Positions 8,131 through 18,001 of a DNA stretch of 64,000 bases are shown piece after piece. How positions within the stretch are numbered: the first letter of the stretch is position 1; the number at the start of each line of letters is the position of its first letter. Source of the stretch: Lachnospiraceae bacterium A2. GTDB taxonomy: Bacteria > Bacillota > Clostridia > Lachnospirales > Lachnospiraceae. Under the pieces are notes generated by a model. That model did no database searches and was not told the DNA's origin. It saw nothing but the letters and a program-made list of their open reading frames with translations. Made by a program: the position numbers and the translations under genes. Location of the stretch: NCBI GenBank assembly GCA_000403315.2, contig KE159636.1:2312332-2376331 (forward strand). Direction: 5' to 3'.

Positions 8131-9531
8131 ATGGGCCGGAAAACCAAAAGGTACAGGGCAAAATCAAAAAGTATAAAGGCAAAATCGAATTGTATCAAAG
8201 ACGGTGGGAAGATAGACCTGATCCTCACCAAATCCATCAGCCGTTTTGCCCGCAATACAGTAGATACCCTGACGACCGTCCGCAAGCTAAAGGAGCGGAA
8301 TGTGGAAGTATATTTTGAGAAGGAAAATATCTACACCTTAGACGCCAAAGGCGAGGTTATGATTACGATTATGAGCAGTTTGGCACAGGAAGAAAGCCGC
8401 TCCATCAGCGAGAACATTACCTGGGGGAAGCGCCGCAGCATGGAGGAAGGGAAGTTCTCCCTTGCCTATAAGCACTTCCTTGGGTACAAGAAAGGTGAGG
8501 ATGGTATCTTAGAGATTGTGGAGGACGAGGCGAAAATTATCCGCAAGATTTATCAACTGTTTCTAGAAGGACAGACTGTCCGGATGATTGCCGACTACCT
8601 CACAAAACAGGGTATACCAACGCCAATGGGCAGGAAAAAGTGGAGCGTCTCGACAATTATGAGCATTCTCCAAAACGAGAAATACAAAGGCGACGCCCTG
8701 CTCCAGAAAACCTACGTTGCTGATTTCTTAACTAAACGCGTCAAGGAAAACTGTGGCGAGATACCGCAATACTATATTAAAGACTCCCACCCGGCCATCA
8801 TTGACCCGCCAACTTTTGACCTGGTACAAAAAGAGATTGAACGGCGGCGGCCGGAACGCCATAAGCTGCACCGCAGCAGCCTGTTTACAGCAAAAGTTAT
8901 CTGTGGGGACTGCGGCGGTTATTACGGACGGAAAGTCTGGCACAGCAACAGTAAGCACCGTAAATACATTTGGCGCTGCAACCAAAAATATGAAGAAAAA
9001 ACGGCCTGCTCCACTCCGAATTTGGACGAGCCAACTCTTAAAGCAGCTTTCGTGGAAGCGTTTAACCGGATGCTTGGAGATAAAGGACAGTATATTGCCC
9101 GGTTTGAGGAAATGCTGCCGCTGCTCGCTGATACCAGTAAATTAGAAAGGCAACTGGCTGAAGCTCAAAACAAGCATAGCCATCTGATGAACAGCCTCCG
9201 CCTTTATATGGAAGAAAACACAAGGCAGATTCAAGACCAGGAGGAATACAACCGGCGCTTTTCTGAGCTGGATACAGAATGTAAAAAGGCTGAGGAAGAA
9301 ATCGAGGCTATACAAAAAGAGATTTTAGAGCAATCGGGAAGGAAAGAGCAAATCCGCCGTTGCCTGGATGAACTGCGGGAATGTGGGGATATTTTGGATG
9401 AGTTCGACGATGATTTATGGAACTCTATGATTGAATCCGTGACCGTATACGCCGATGAAAAATTGGAATTCCTGTTCCGGGATGGAACGAGAATTCCGAT
9501 ACAAATGCCAAAAAACAAAAAGAAAAGATAA
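8107..9531 (+). pseudogene. Serine recombinase lacking its catalytic N-terminus
   Basis: Recombinase similarity begins only at about 8203 (GGKIDLILTKSISRFARN) and continues through the recombinase domain (HPAIIDPPTFDLVQKE), zinc ribbon (CGDCGG...CNQKYE) and coiled coil to TAA 9531. The residues before 8203 come from the terminator and unrelated DNA. The YARVSTD segment with the nucleophile serine is absent, so it cannot recombine DNA. It is clearly related to the intact gene at 6511 but not a recent duplicate, and its lower GC content suggests a separate origin. Confidence 0.75.
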
Positions 9532-9587
9532 TACAGCAGCACTTTGATAATGCACAGCCCGGCTGTGAGTAACTTATGTATTAAAAG

Positions 9588-9616
9588 CCTGCGGGAATTT
9601 GATCCCGTGGGTTTTT
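9588..9616 (+). terminator. Terminator after the truncated recombinase
   Basis: CCTGCGGG and CCCGTGGG form a hairpin with an 8-base loop, followed by six T. Confidence 0.8.
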
Positions 9617-9757
9617 TAAGGGAAAATCTACAACCAGTTTTTTCTTAAAATACTGTTTATATTTAGCTCATAAGATGTTATAATAAAATTAGATGAAGTT
9701 GTGCATACCAACACTCATCTATGATAGATGTTTTAAATATGAGAGGAGGAGATTAAA

Positions 9758-10018
9758 ATGAGCACTCTCCAAAATACAATTTCTATGATGCAAGCTCTGC
9801 CAGAAGCTGATTTGATTAAAATTCAGAATTTTACGAAGAAACTTTCCAAGCGTCGCGAACTTGAAGCAGCTGATGAAGCTGTTGGTAGATTTTTGCCGCC
9901 AAAATCACGGGAAGATATCTATAAGGACTTAGAAAATTCAAGACAGCAAGTAGCGGAGGGGAAATACCAGGAAGCCGGTAAATTCCTTGCTGAGCTTAGA
10001 GCAGAGTATGGAATTTAA
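9758..10018 (+). CDS. Type II antitoxin
   Basis: This is an 86-residue, charged, mostly helical protein (KLSKRRELEAADEAVGRF...RQQVAEGKYQEAGK) directly upstream of a RelE/ParE-type toxin and overlapping it by 11 bases. Such partners bind and neutralise the toxin and usually repress the operon. GAGGAGGAG precedes ATG 9758. The antitoxin call rests mainly on gene order and the C-terminal helix (EGKYQEAGKFLAELR), a pattern common in toxin-binding tails. Confidence 0.75.
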   Translation: MSTLQNTISMMQALPEADLIKIQNFTKKLSKRRELEAADEAVGRFLPPKSREDIYKDLENSRQQVAEGKYQEAGKFLAELRAEYGI

Positions 10019-10334
10019 AGTTGTCTTGACCAGCCAGGCGCAGCTGGATTTTAGGAATATTACCAACTACATCCTCTATGAGCTAAGAAGTGAGCAGGCG
10101 GCAACTAGCGTTGCAAACGACATGGAACATACGATAGAACGGCTTTCCTATATGGCTGGAGGACTAAAATTGTGTGATGATCCTACGCTTTGTGACCTTG
10201 GATACCGTACAATACACTTTAAACGTCATAATTATTTTATGCTCTATCGTATACAGGATGACATGGTTTATATCGATGCTATCTACCACGATTTACAGAA
10301 TTACGAGGATTTCAAAGTAGCCACAGTAAATTAG
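10008..10334 (+). CDS. RelE/ParE-superfamily toxin
   Basis: This is a 108-residue protein with the RelE/ParE fold pattern: an initial beta strand (FKVVLTSQAQLDF), two helices (ITNYILYELRSEQAA, DMEHTIERLSYM), then strands ending in NYFMLYRIQDDMVYIDAIYHDLQNY. ATG 10008 lies inside the antitoxin gene, so the two are translationally coupled. Family members cleave mRNA at the ribosome or poison gyrase; the sequence does not show which. The pair sits between the recombinases and the Gabija genes, where it could stabilise the island. Confidence 0.8.
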   Translation: MEFKVVLTSQAQLDFRNITNYILYELRSEQAATSVANDMEHTIERLSYMAGGLKLCDDPTLCDLGYRTIHFKRHNYFMLYRIQDDMVYIDAIYHDLQNYEDFKVATVN

Positions 10335-10337
10335 TTA

Positions 10338-10378
10338 CATCCTATCATATTACTGGTTCTCAATAATATAATAGGATG
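10338..10378. terminator. Bidirectional terminator between toxin and gajB
   Basis: CATCCTATCATATTA and TAATATAATAGGATG form a 15-bp stem with one mismatch between two convergent genes. The flanking A/T runs are short. Confidence 0.6.
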
Positions 10379-10393
10379 CACATTATTTATGCT

Positions 10394-12334
10394 CTACTTA
10401 ATAAATTCATATTCAATCTTTTGCCCACTGTTGATACAAAATGCATCTATAGATGATCTGATATCAGATTCGGTACATTCAGAAGGGATATGTATATATA
10501 GATCTTCTTTTGCTCGGCTACACGCAACATAATACATTCTTGTAAATTCGTCAGCGGGGGATTCGTTGATTAGGCATGGCGACGAAAAGATCGAAAGTAT
10601 TTTTATTTTATCACGTCTGCCAGGCATCACACTTACAACGACTTTATTCCATTCAAGTCCTTTGGCCTGGTGAACAGTCATATATTTACTGTCATCAGAA
10701 AAGATCTGTTTGAATAATTTGTAAGAAGTATCCCAAAATAATCCGCTGACAGCCGCTATAAGTTGCTCCCTATCAAGTTCATCAAATATTGGGATTTTAA
10801 ACTCCATCCCTAAGATTGTTTGCCGAAAATCAATGTAATCTGTCTTTTGAATTTCCGTATTGAAATTCTCAATGACATTACAAGTTAGAGCGTTGTCATC
10901 AATTTTATCAAATATGTTTTCAGACAACCTTTTTATTTGAAATATAATTTTAGGTGTGAGCTTATGCAAATCAATATCAACATATAATTTGAGTGATTGA
11001 ATGATATCAATAAATGACCCATTAAGATAACTTTCCCAAAGCCCTAATATAAATCGAAATGCTCTAACCCATGTCACATTATTATGTTCCACAATTTCTT
11101 CCCTAATTTGAATTGAAGTATTGTAATATGAGTTATAAATATTTTTCAATAAAATGGCTTGCTTCTCATCAATGTCCCGCACATAATCAAATGCTGCTGC
11201 CCAAGTTCTGGTTAAAACTACGCCGTCATTTTCAAGAACATTTTGAATTACGTTTTGAATAATGGTTGTTGTTCCAATAAGAAAATGTATTTTTTTGGCT
11301 TCAGATTGTTTTTTCTTGTCTTCAGTATCATATATTCGTTTGCTGATCTGAACAACATGTTTATCCGATTGCCTCAAAAAATTGCAAAAATTAACGATAT
11401 TCTCAGTAGAACGCCTATTATCATGTATATCATACTCTTTAATTTCACGGCTGCCATCTATAGAAAAATTCTCAAAATCAGTTGGACGCGCACCCTGGAA
11501 ACTATATATTGACTGTGCAATATCTCCGACCACTCCTACTACAGTCGATTTTTGCCCTATTAACTTAATCAATAGGGTTTGGAGAGGATTAGTATCCTGA
11601 AACTCATCAACAAATATAAAAGGGAATTTTACCCGTATTGCATATAGTGCAGTTGGATTGTTTTCAAGAATTCTGTATCCAAAATAAAGGATTTCGTTAT
11701 GCGTTAGTTTTCTCACTACCGACCATATGTATTTTTTAAGTGGTATAATATGCCTTTTCTCAACTTTTTGTGATGCTTTAAATTTCATTTGGCGAGGGAG
11801 CTTATTAGCAAGCGAGGTCAAAAATGCACTGTTGTCTATTTCGATTTCGCCCATAACTTTTTTGCTATAATATAAATCATCATTTGCAAATTCGGTAGGA
11901 TTAGTTTTTTTGATAAAGTTATAAATATCTTCCTTGTTAATACCATGCAAAATCCCTAATCCCTCAATTTGGGATGAGATAATACCTCTATTGTTTACAT
12001 TAATTCCAAAATCAGATTCCATAATGGTTCTTAAATCGTCTTGGAATGGTTTGATTATATTCTCAATAATAAAGCCATGTATCGTATAAACCTCTATATA
12101 ATCTGTGAAATTGTCCAAACGTCGCTTTATCTCATCAACAGCCGCATTTGTATACGTAATACACAGAACCCTCCTCGCCCGACTTTGGGCAATCAATGGG
12201 CTTGTTGTTACAATTCTTTTAACATTTTCAACTAAAAAATGTGTTTTTCCAGCACCCGGACCTGCATAAATTTTAGAATGATACGCTAATTGCTCGGCAC
12301 TGAAAATATCACCTGAAGTTATTTTAATAGCCAT
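10394..12334 (-). CDS. gajB: Gabija protein GajB, UvrD-like SF1 helicase
   Basis: The 646-residue helicase has Walker A AGPGAGKT (residues 24-31), motif Ia CITYTNAAVDEIKRRL, motif II VDEFQDTN (about 241), motif III VVGDIAQSIYSFQGA, motif V VHQAKGLEWNKV and motif VI YYVACSRAKEDL. It partners the OLD-type nuclease encoded just upstream and overlaps it by 16 bases, the gene order of Gabija anti-phage systems. In the studied system GajB binds GajA and responds to DNA ends. It is longer than the studied B. cereus GajB. ATG 12334 has GGAGGG upstream. Confidence 0.88.
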   Translation of the reverse strand: MAIKITSGDIFSAEQLAYHSKIYAGPGAGKTHFLVENVKRIVTTSPLIAQSRARRVLCITYTNAAVDEIKRRLDNFTDYIEVYTIHGFIIENIIKPFQDDLRTIMESDFGINVNNRGIISSQIEGLGILHGINKEDIYNFIKKTNPTEFANDDLYYSKKVMGEIEIDNSAFLTSLANKLPRQMKFKASQKVEKRHIIPLKKYIWSVVRKLTHNEILYFGYRILENNPTALYAIRVKFPFIFVDEFQDTNPLQTLLIKLIGQKSTVVGVVGDIAQSIYSFQGARPTDFENFSIDGSREIKEYDIHDNRRSTENIVNFCNFLRQSDKHVVQISKRIYDTEDKKKQSEAKKIHFLIGTTTIIQNVIQNVLENDGVVLTRTWAAAFDYVRDIDEKQAILLKNIYNSYYNTSIQIREEIVEHNNVTWVRAFRFILGLWESYLNGSFIDIIQSLKLYVDIDLHKLTPKIIFQIKRLSENIFDKIDDNALTCNVIENFNTEIQKTDYIDFRQTILGMEFKIPIFDELDREQLIAAVSGLFWDTSYKLFKQIFSDDSKYMTVHQAKGLEWNKVVVSVMPGRRDKIKILSIFSSPCLINESPADEFTRMYYVACSRAKEDLYIHIPSECTESDIRSSIDAFCINSGQKIEYEFIK

Positions 12335-14343
12335 TCTAAGCCCTCCTGAATATATTTTGGAACAATTAGTTTAGAAGTCCCATCTGTATTAAATAATGAT
12401 TCATCAGTTAATAGTTCCAGTGCAACATCGCCTTTCTTGTTCCGTGCATAATGGAGAAACATTTCAGCAAATATCAATTTGTTATAGAAAGGGACATGAC
12501 TTGCTTTTTTATCTCTTCGAAATAAAAAAGCATTTAAAAATTTATTGATTGTATCAGCAGATCTCTTATCTATTTCTTTTTTATGGTCAATCCATGTGAA
12601 AATATTAAATCCATACTTATCGTAATATTCAGCAATTGTCTTACTGAGGGCTTTTTTAAAAATTGTTTCAGCCACGTCATGGTTTTTCATATTTTCCAAT
12701 AAGAATTCATCCTCAAAGGTACGGCCGCCCAAACTTTGCGTACATATGCAAAAATTATCAATGCAAAATCTTTGCCGCATGTTTTCAATATGCGGAACTG
12801 GCTTTCCCCAATATTTTGACATCTTGCTTAAATGCCCCTGCTTGTTAATCCACATAAAATCATTGTCTGTAATGCATAATATTTTTTTCTTTACAGCGTT
12901 GTTATTAAAGAGTTCAACAAAATAATTAAAGTGCTTTCCGCCAATTTCCACAATTGAAATATGTTCATCTTCATATGGGCAACCGCATATCTCCATAAAT
13001 AATGGCATCAATAATTTTTCTGCAATTCCTTCAACTAAAATTACTTTGTCGGCAAATAGCATATCTGATCTTGTAACATCAAGAAATTTTGTCAGATGAG
13101 CTTTTGCTTCTGCCTTACAAGTCGTATCATCTTGGTCTTTAAACTGCTCAAAAAGACTTTGCTGACAACAATCTTCAGGATCTCTTTCGCGGTTATATGA
13201 TAGCATGAATATATTATCTATGCCTGCAACGGCGGAAATATTACTTGAATGGGTTGTGACAAAAATCTGCTGGTTCAGGTCATTTGCCTGATCTAAATCC
13301 CTCAAGTATTTAAACAGTTTATATTGCATTGCAGGATGAAGATGCGCTTCTGGTTCTTCTAAACAAAGAATGCGAAAGTCTCGGCCTTTCTGTATCTCTG
13401 TCAATTTAATGAGCATATAAATATTTATCAAATTATTATACCCAAGACCGTTATGCTGCAGAGGCATGGTGTACCCAGCTTTTGTATCTTTCACCTCTGT
13501 AGTATATGTATCTGCTAATGAAAAATCTGCATGAATAGCCGAGGAAATGGAAACATTGCCCTTTTCAAGACCAATTACATTTTTTTCGTTTTCAAAGAGC
13601 GAAGATAGTTTTGTAAGTGAAGGTGATAATATCTTTTTTAATTCTGAGGATACATCATTTTTAAATTTATCAATCTTGGCTGCGTTATCCGAGTCTTTCG
13701 TAAAAGCAGCTATCTCGCGTTTAGTCTCTTTCCGGACTCCTTCACTGGTACGTTCCGCACCTATAAAACGAATATCAAAAACTTCTGTTGCTGCTTTTTG
13801 TTCAGCTTTAGTACTACTAATTCCGTTCGAATATCCCCAAGAATAATGATTTTCAACAAAACGCTTCAATACTGTTAAATAGCTATTAAAATCTGTACTT
13901 TCATTTTTTACAGCTTTTTTATATTCCTCTAGGAATTTGTTATCTAAAGAATAAACCGCCTTTATTTGAGCTGATATATTGTACTCAACAGAACCATTTT
14001 TCTGTTGCCTATTCTCATCAAATTCTTTTATGCCCAAAAATGGTAATAGTCTGATAATGCTTTCATCAGTAGTATCATCTTCATATATCCTATGACTAAT
14101 ATTATATTCTATTATGATGCTTGGCGCAGCATCCGTATATAGTTTGGGGTATTTCAGTAGATTATTTTTGTTAAAATCATCTACTGAAATACCCGCAGGA
14201 TTACTCAGCAAATTAATCGCATAGAGCAATCCTGTTTTTCCAGAGTTATTTGAACCAACGATAACATTCAATCCTTTATGGAATTGCATTGTAAAATCAT
14301 TAAAATTTCTGTAATTTTGGATATGAATCTTGTTTATGTACAT
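12319..14343 (-). CDS. gajA: Gabija protein GajA, OLD-family ATPase-TOPRIM nuclease
   Basis: The 674-residue protein has an N-terminal ABC-type ATPase: Walker A GSNNSGKT at 30-37 and Walker B LCLEEPEAHLHP at about 326. The C-terminal TOPRIM nuclease has ILVEGIAEKLL at about 436 and the CITDNDF acidic pair at about 493. GajA nicks DNA, and in the studied system nucleotide depletion during phage growth activates it. ATG 14343 was chosen over an upstream ATG because GGGGAGG precedes it. Low GC compared with the flanking relaxase genes points to separate acquisition. Confidence 0.9.
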   Translation of the reverse strand: MYINKIHIQNYRNFNDFTMQFHKGLNVIVGSNNSGKTGLLYAINLLSNPAGISVDDFNKNNLLKYPKLYTDAAPSIIIEYNISHRIYEDDTTDESIIRLLPFLGIKEFDENRQQKNGSVEYNISAQIKAVYSLDNKFLEEYKKAVKNESTDFNSYLTVLKRFVENHYSWGYSNGISSTKAEQKAATEVFDIRFIGAERTSEGVRKETKREIAAFTKDSDNAAKIDKFKNDVSSELKKILSPSLTKLSSLFENEKNVIGLEKGNVSISSAIHADFSLADTYTTEVKDTKAGYTMPLQHNGLGYNNLINIYMLIKLTEIQKGRDFRILCLEEPEAHLHPAMQYKLFKYLRDLDQANDLNQQIFVTTHSSNISAVAGIDNIFMLSYNRERDPEDCCQQSLFEQFKDQDDTTCKAEAKAHLTKFLDVTRSDMLFADKVILVEGIAEKLLMPLFMEICGCPYEDEHISIVEIGGKHFNYFVELFNNNAVKKKILCITDNDFMWINKQGHLSKMSKYWGKPVPHIENMRQRFCIDNFCICTQSLGGRTFEDEFLLENMKNHDVAETIFKKALSKTIAEYYDKYGFNIFTWIDHKKEIDKRSADTINKFLNAFLFRRDKKASHVPFYNKLIFAEMFLHYARNKKGDVALELLTDESLFNTDGTSKLIVPKYIQEGLEWLLK

Positions 14344-14544
14344 AAGTTCCTCCCCACATTCAATATTTGTATCACACCAAACGCTCAATACTCAGACTGG
14401 CTAACATCTTTATTGCCAATATAATATCATAAAATCCGAACGAAATAAAGTTTGACTTGTCTTTTATTTATATGCACTGATGTAGATACACGACCTTGAT
14501 TTACCGCCGTGTAAATCGTGTAGAACCATGGTGCAATCCAATAT

Positions 14545-15411
14545 CTTTGTATCATCTGTGATGTCTACACACAGGAAAAGGCGCTGGAAGAACTGGGAAT
14601 CCCGTTGCCTTCCCCAGACAAGCCGAAGGGGAAGAACAATAACCGGAAGCAGACCTTTGATTCCATTTGCCGGACAATCCTGTTTGACATCAGCAGGCGG
14701 TACGGGGTTCATCTGGAACAGGAACCGTCCTACGGCGGGCGGGATTATCTGGAAAAGCAGGACTTCATCATTGAAAAGCAGAAGAAGATACTCTCCGCAC
14801 AGGGGGAAGCCTTAACGAAAAATACCATAGCCATAGCGGAGCAGGAAAAGAGGTTTGATAAAGCCGTAAAAGCTGTTTCAGAGAAAGAAAAAGAGTTGGA
14901 AAAACAGGAAGGATTGATTGAAGAAAAGGAGCAGGAACTTTCTGAAAAACAGTCTGCCCTTGCCACTGTCACCATGAAGATTGCGGACATAGAATCACTG
15001 GTGGAGGAAGTGGCGGACACGGCTTATGAGAAAGCCTGCGAGGTTGTGGCGGATACTGTCCGGGCGGAAACGCAGAAGGAGGATATCCGGGTGGTGGAGG
15101 ATTACAAAAAGTGGCTGGCTTCGCCGGAACGGAAAGCCCCGCAGGAGAAAAGGGATTTTGCCGTGAAGTGCCTTGGCACAGTCTAGGAGCAGATAAAAAA
15201 TGCGGCGCAGAAAGTGTTAAGGAAAGTCCAATCGGCACTCCAAAAACCAGAGGTGAGCCGTGCAAATAAAGAGCAGATTAAAGAGAGGGCAAGGGAATCT
15301 ATTAAGGACAGGCTTGCAAGGGGGAAAATGGAAGCAGACCGGGCGAACCGGGAGCGCATGGAGCGCAGGAACGGGTTAAGAGCAACAACAAAAAAGGATA
15401 TGGAGATTTGA
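14545..15411 (+). pseudogene. C-terminal part of a MobV/Pre-type relaxase, truncated and with an amber stop
   Basis: The frame runs through DVYTQEKALEELGIPLPS, RKQTFDSICRTILFDI and YGGRDYLEKQDFII, then a long coiled coil. This matches the C-terminal region of MobV (plasmid recombination) relaxases as I remember them. The catalytic N-terminus is missing upstream. TAG at 15184-15186 interrupts the frame, but the same frame continues to 15411 with a basic tail (RESIKDRLARGKMEADR). It was the mobilization gene of the element whose primase and recombinase follow. It lies next to the Gabija block, so that insertion or a deletion removed its 5' part. Confidence 0.65.
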
Positions 15412-15469
15412 AGCATTTGCTTTTCGTGTGGAGATGGCAGATGCTTTTTTATTTTCGGGAAGGGACGGT

Positions 15470-16096
15470 ATGAATGTATTTGAAGCAGTAAAGGAAAATG
15501 TAACGGCAAGGCAGGCGGCAGAAATGTATGGTATCCGGGTGAACCGGAACGGCATGGCGTGTTGCCCTTTCCATGATGACCGGAATCCCAGCTTGAAGGT
15601 GGATAAGCGGTTCCATTGTTTCGGCTGTCAGGCGGACGGGGACGTGATTGACTTTGTGGCAAGGCTTTATGGGCTGCCCAGTCTGGAAGCAGCGAAAAAG
15701 CTGGCTGCGGATTTTGGAGTCCCTTATGAGAGCCGGGGGCGGGCTTCCCCGAAGCCAGCCAGACGGAGCGTGTCGGCGGAACTGCGGTTCTTGCAGGCGC
15801 AGCAGAAATGCTTCCGGGTGCTTAGTGATTATCTCCGCCTGTTGGAGCGTTGGGAAACAGCGTATGCGCCGAAATCGCCGGGGGACGGGTGGAACCCGCT
15901 GTTCGTGGAAGCCATGCAGAAGCGGGAGTATGTGGGTTATCTTTTAGACACGCTGCTGACCGGGACAGCGGAGGAAAAAGCCGCCGTTATCACGGGGCAT
16001 GGGAAGGAGGTGGAACGGATTGAGCGGAGGGTATCAGAGTTTGCCGCCAGAGGCCAGACAAGCCGTGGAGATAGCCGCAGACAGCCTGAACGGTGA
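15470..16096 (+). CDS. CHC2 zinc-finger primase-like protein
   Basis: The 208-residue protein has a DnaG-type CHC2 zinc finger: C32-P-F-H35 and C50-F-G-C53, with DVIDFVARLYGL after it. The rest is helical with no TOPRIM primase core, so it is only the template-binding half. A similar split pair occurs at 33849. ATG 15470 follows GGGAAGGGAC; the longer frame start at 15428 lacks this. The gene overlaps the VapE-like gene by 77 bases. Together they probably start replication of the excised mobilizable element. Confidence 0.8.
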   Translation: MNVFEAVKENVTARQAAEMYGIRVNRNGMACCPFHDDRNPSLKVDKRFHCFGCQADGDVIDFVARLYGLPSLEAAKKLAADFGVPYESRGRASPKPARRSVSAELRFLQAQQKCFRVLSDYLRLLERWETAYAPKSPGDGWNPLFVEAMQKREYVGYLLDTLLTGTAEEKAAVITGHGKEVERIERRVSEFAARGQTSRGDSRRQPER

Positions 16097-17444
16097 AAAG
16101 ACGGTGGGGGAAGTCCGGCAGATGTTGGAAACCACGCAAAAAGGGCAGACCGCCAACACGCCGGGGAATTACAAGGCGGTATTTTTATATGACCCGCTGC
16201 TTAGAGGGGCGTTCAGCAGCAATCTCCTGACTGACCGGGTTGACATTGTGAAGCCCCTTGGCTGGTATCGGGATGGGAACCGCCTGACGGACGTGGATAT
16301 CCAATATCTGGTTCTGTACTTGGAGGAACACTACGGGCTGACATCAGAGAAGCGGATCGAGGGGGCTGTCAAGGTAGCCGCCAATGAATACCGGTATCAC
16401 CCTGTCCGTGATTATTTAAACAGCCTGCACTGGGACGGGACGGAGCGGGTGCGCTATGCCCTGCGCCATTTCCTCGGTGCGGAAGTGAGCGATTACAATT
16501 ATGAAGTCCTCCTGCTGTTCATGCTGTGGGCGGTGGCACGGGTATTCAAGCCGGGGACGAAGTTTGAGGTCATGCTCTGTCTGGTGGGCGGCCAGGGAGC
16601 CGGGAAGTCCACTTTTTTCCGTTTCCTCGCTGTCCGGGACGAGTGGTTTTCCGATGACCTGCGCAAGTTAGACGATGACAACGTATACCGGAAGCTGCAA
16701 GGCCACTGGATTATTGAAATGTCGGAGATGATTGCCACGGCGAACGCAAAGAGCATTGAGGATATTAAGTCCTTTTTGAGCCGCCAGAAGGAAACCTACA
16801 AAGCCCCTTATGAAGTCCACCCAAAAGACCACAAGCGGCAGTGCGTGTTTGCCGGGACTTCCAACACGCTGGACTTCCTGCCCCTTGACCGCACCGGGAA
16901 CCGGCGTTTCCTGCCGGTGCAGGTGCAGGCGGAAGCGGCGGAGGTTCACATTCTGGAAGATGAAGCCGCTTCCAGAGCCTATATCGGGCAGATGTGGGCG
17001 GAGGTCATGGAGGTTTACCGGAAGGGGGGTGTAAAGCTGAAATTAAGCCCGGCAATGGAACGGTATCTGAAAGAACACCAGCGGTCATTCATGCCGGAGG
17101 ACACCCTCGCCACCCGGATTCTGAACTTTTTAGACGGGTACGGCGGGAAGATGGTATGCTCCCTGCAAATCTACCATGAAGGGCTGGGACACCCTGACTA
17201 TGAGGAACCGAAGCAGTATGACATCAGGGACATCAATTCCATTATGAAAAACTATGCGGCGGGCTGGAAAGCCTTTGAGAATCCCCGGCATTTCCCGCCG
17301 CCCTATAACCGGCAGAAGGGCTGGGAACGGGCGGAGCCGTCTGACAACAGAGGGCATGGGAAATCAGGTTTCCAGCCTTTGCCCGAAGGGGAAGCTGTCC
17401 AGCTTGGGCTGCCAAAGGAATGGCTGGAAGTGGGAAAACTGTAG
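16020..17444 (+). CDS. VapE-like replication helicase/ATPase
   Basis: About 474 residues of the virulence-associated E family. Walker A GGQGAGKST is at residues 190-198, followed by an ELSEM-like acidic segment (WIIEMSEM) and a sensor region FAGTSNTLDFLPLDRTGNRR. These proteins act as SF3-like replication ATPases in phage satellites and mobilizable elements. TTG 16020 was chosen because AAGGAGG lies upstream and the equivalent TTG starts the gene at 34405. It is encoded in the +1 frame inside the end of the CHC2 gene, so translation is coupled. Confidence 0.75.
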   Translation: MSGGYQSLPPEARQAVEIAADSLNGEKTVGEVRQMLETTQKGQTANTPGNYKAVFLYDPLLRGAFSSNLLTDRVDIVKPLGWYRDGNRLTDVDIQYLVLYLEEHYGLTSEKRIEGAVKVAANEYRYHPVRDYLNSLHWDGTERVRYALRHFLGAEVSDYNYEVLLLFMLWAVARVFKPGTKFEVMLCLVGGQGAGKSTFFRFLAVRDEWFSDDLRKLDDDNVYRKLQGHWIIEMSEMIATANAKSIEDIKSFLSRQKETYKAPYEVHPKDHKRQCVFAGTSNTLDFLPLDRTGNRRFLPVQVQAEAAEVHILEDEAASRAYIGQMWAEVMEVYRKGGVKLKLSPAMERYLKEHQRSFMPEDTLATRILNFLDGYGGKMVCSLQIYHEGLGHPDYEEPKQYDIRDINSIMKNYAAGWKAFENPRHFPPPYNRQKGWERAEPSDNRGHGKSGFQPLPEGEAVQLGLPKEWLEVGKL

Positions 17445-17720
17445 CCGGCTGCCGGCTGGTTGCCCCTCCCGTTGTCAAGCCCGTTGCCGGGAAGGGAGCC
17501 TGCAAATGCCGTATTTTCGGGCTTTTTCTTTTCCTGACAACGAAAGCAACGGAAAAACAGAAAGAAAATCAATCAGAACAGAAAACGGAAAGCTGGGTTT
17601 TGAGTGCGGAGTTTTTTAACGTCCGTTGTCAGCCCCCGTTGTCAGGCTCCCACCTGCCCGGCAGCACACGACACACGACCGGACGGAGCCGTGCGGGTAT
17701 CTTTATGGAGGTAAATGCCT

Positions 17721-17894
17721 ATGGCAAAACAAGCAGACCGCCCGGCGGAGAGCCGGAACAAAAAGAAAAAGGTGCAGTTTATCATGTCCCGTGAGTTTGC
17801 GGGGAGCCAGACCATGCGGGAAGCCTTTGAGCAGCTTATTGAACGGCAGACCTGTGAACGGTTTGAGGAATGGCAGAAACAGCAGGCCAGCTAA
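17721..17894 (+). CDS. Small basic protein ahead of the recombinase
   Basis: The 57-residue product has a very basic N-terminus (RNKKKKVQFIM) and a helical, acidic end (AFEQLIERQTCERFEEWQ). TATGGAGG precedes ATG 17721. Short genes at this position are common just before TnpX-like recombinase genes in mobilizable elements, and 36078 is another example. A role in controlling excision or recombinase expression is possible but not shown. The 276 bases before it (17445-17720) hold no convincing gene. Confidence 0.6.
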   Translation: MAKQADRPAESRNKKKKVQFIMSREFAGSQTMREAFEQLIERQTCERFEEWQKQQAS

Positions 17895-18001
17895 AGGGCG
17901 GAAACCAGAGAAAAACGAAAATCCGGCATAAAACAGTTGAAAGAATGGCGGGGCATGGTATTATCATAGTATCGTGTCCCTGTTCATAGAAGGAGAAGCC
18001 T

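Noticed and set aside
8107..8202. Start of the truncated recombinase at 8107
   Set aside because: These codons lie in the terminator hairpin and unrelated DNA; similarity begins at about 8203.
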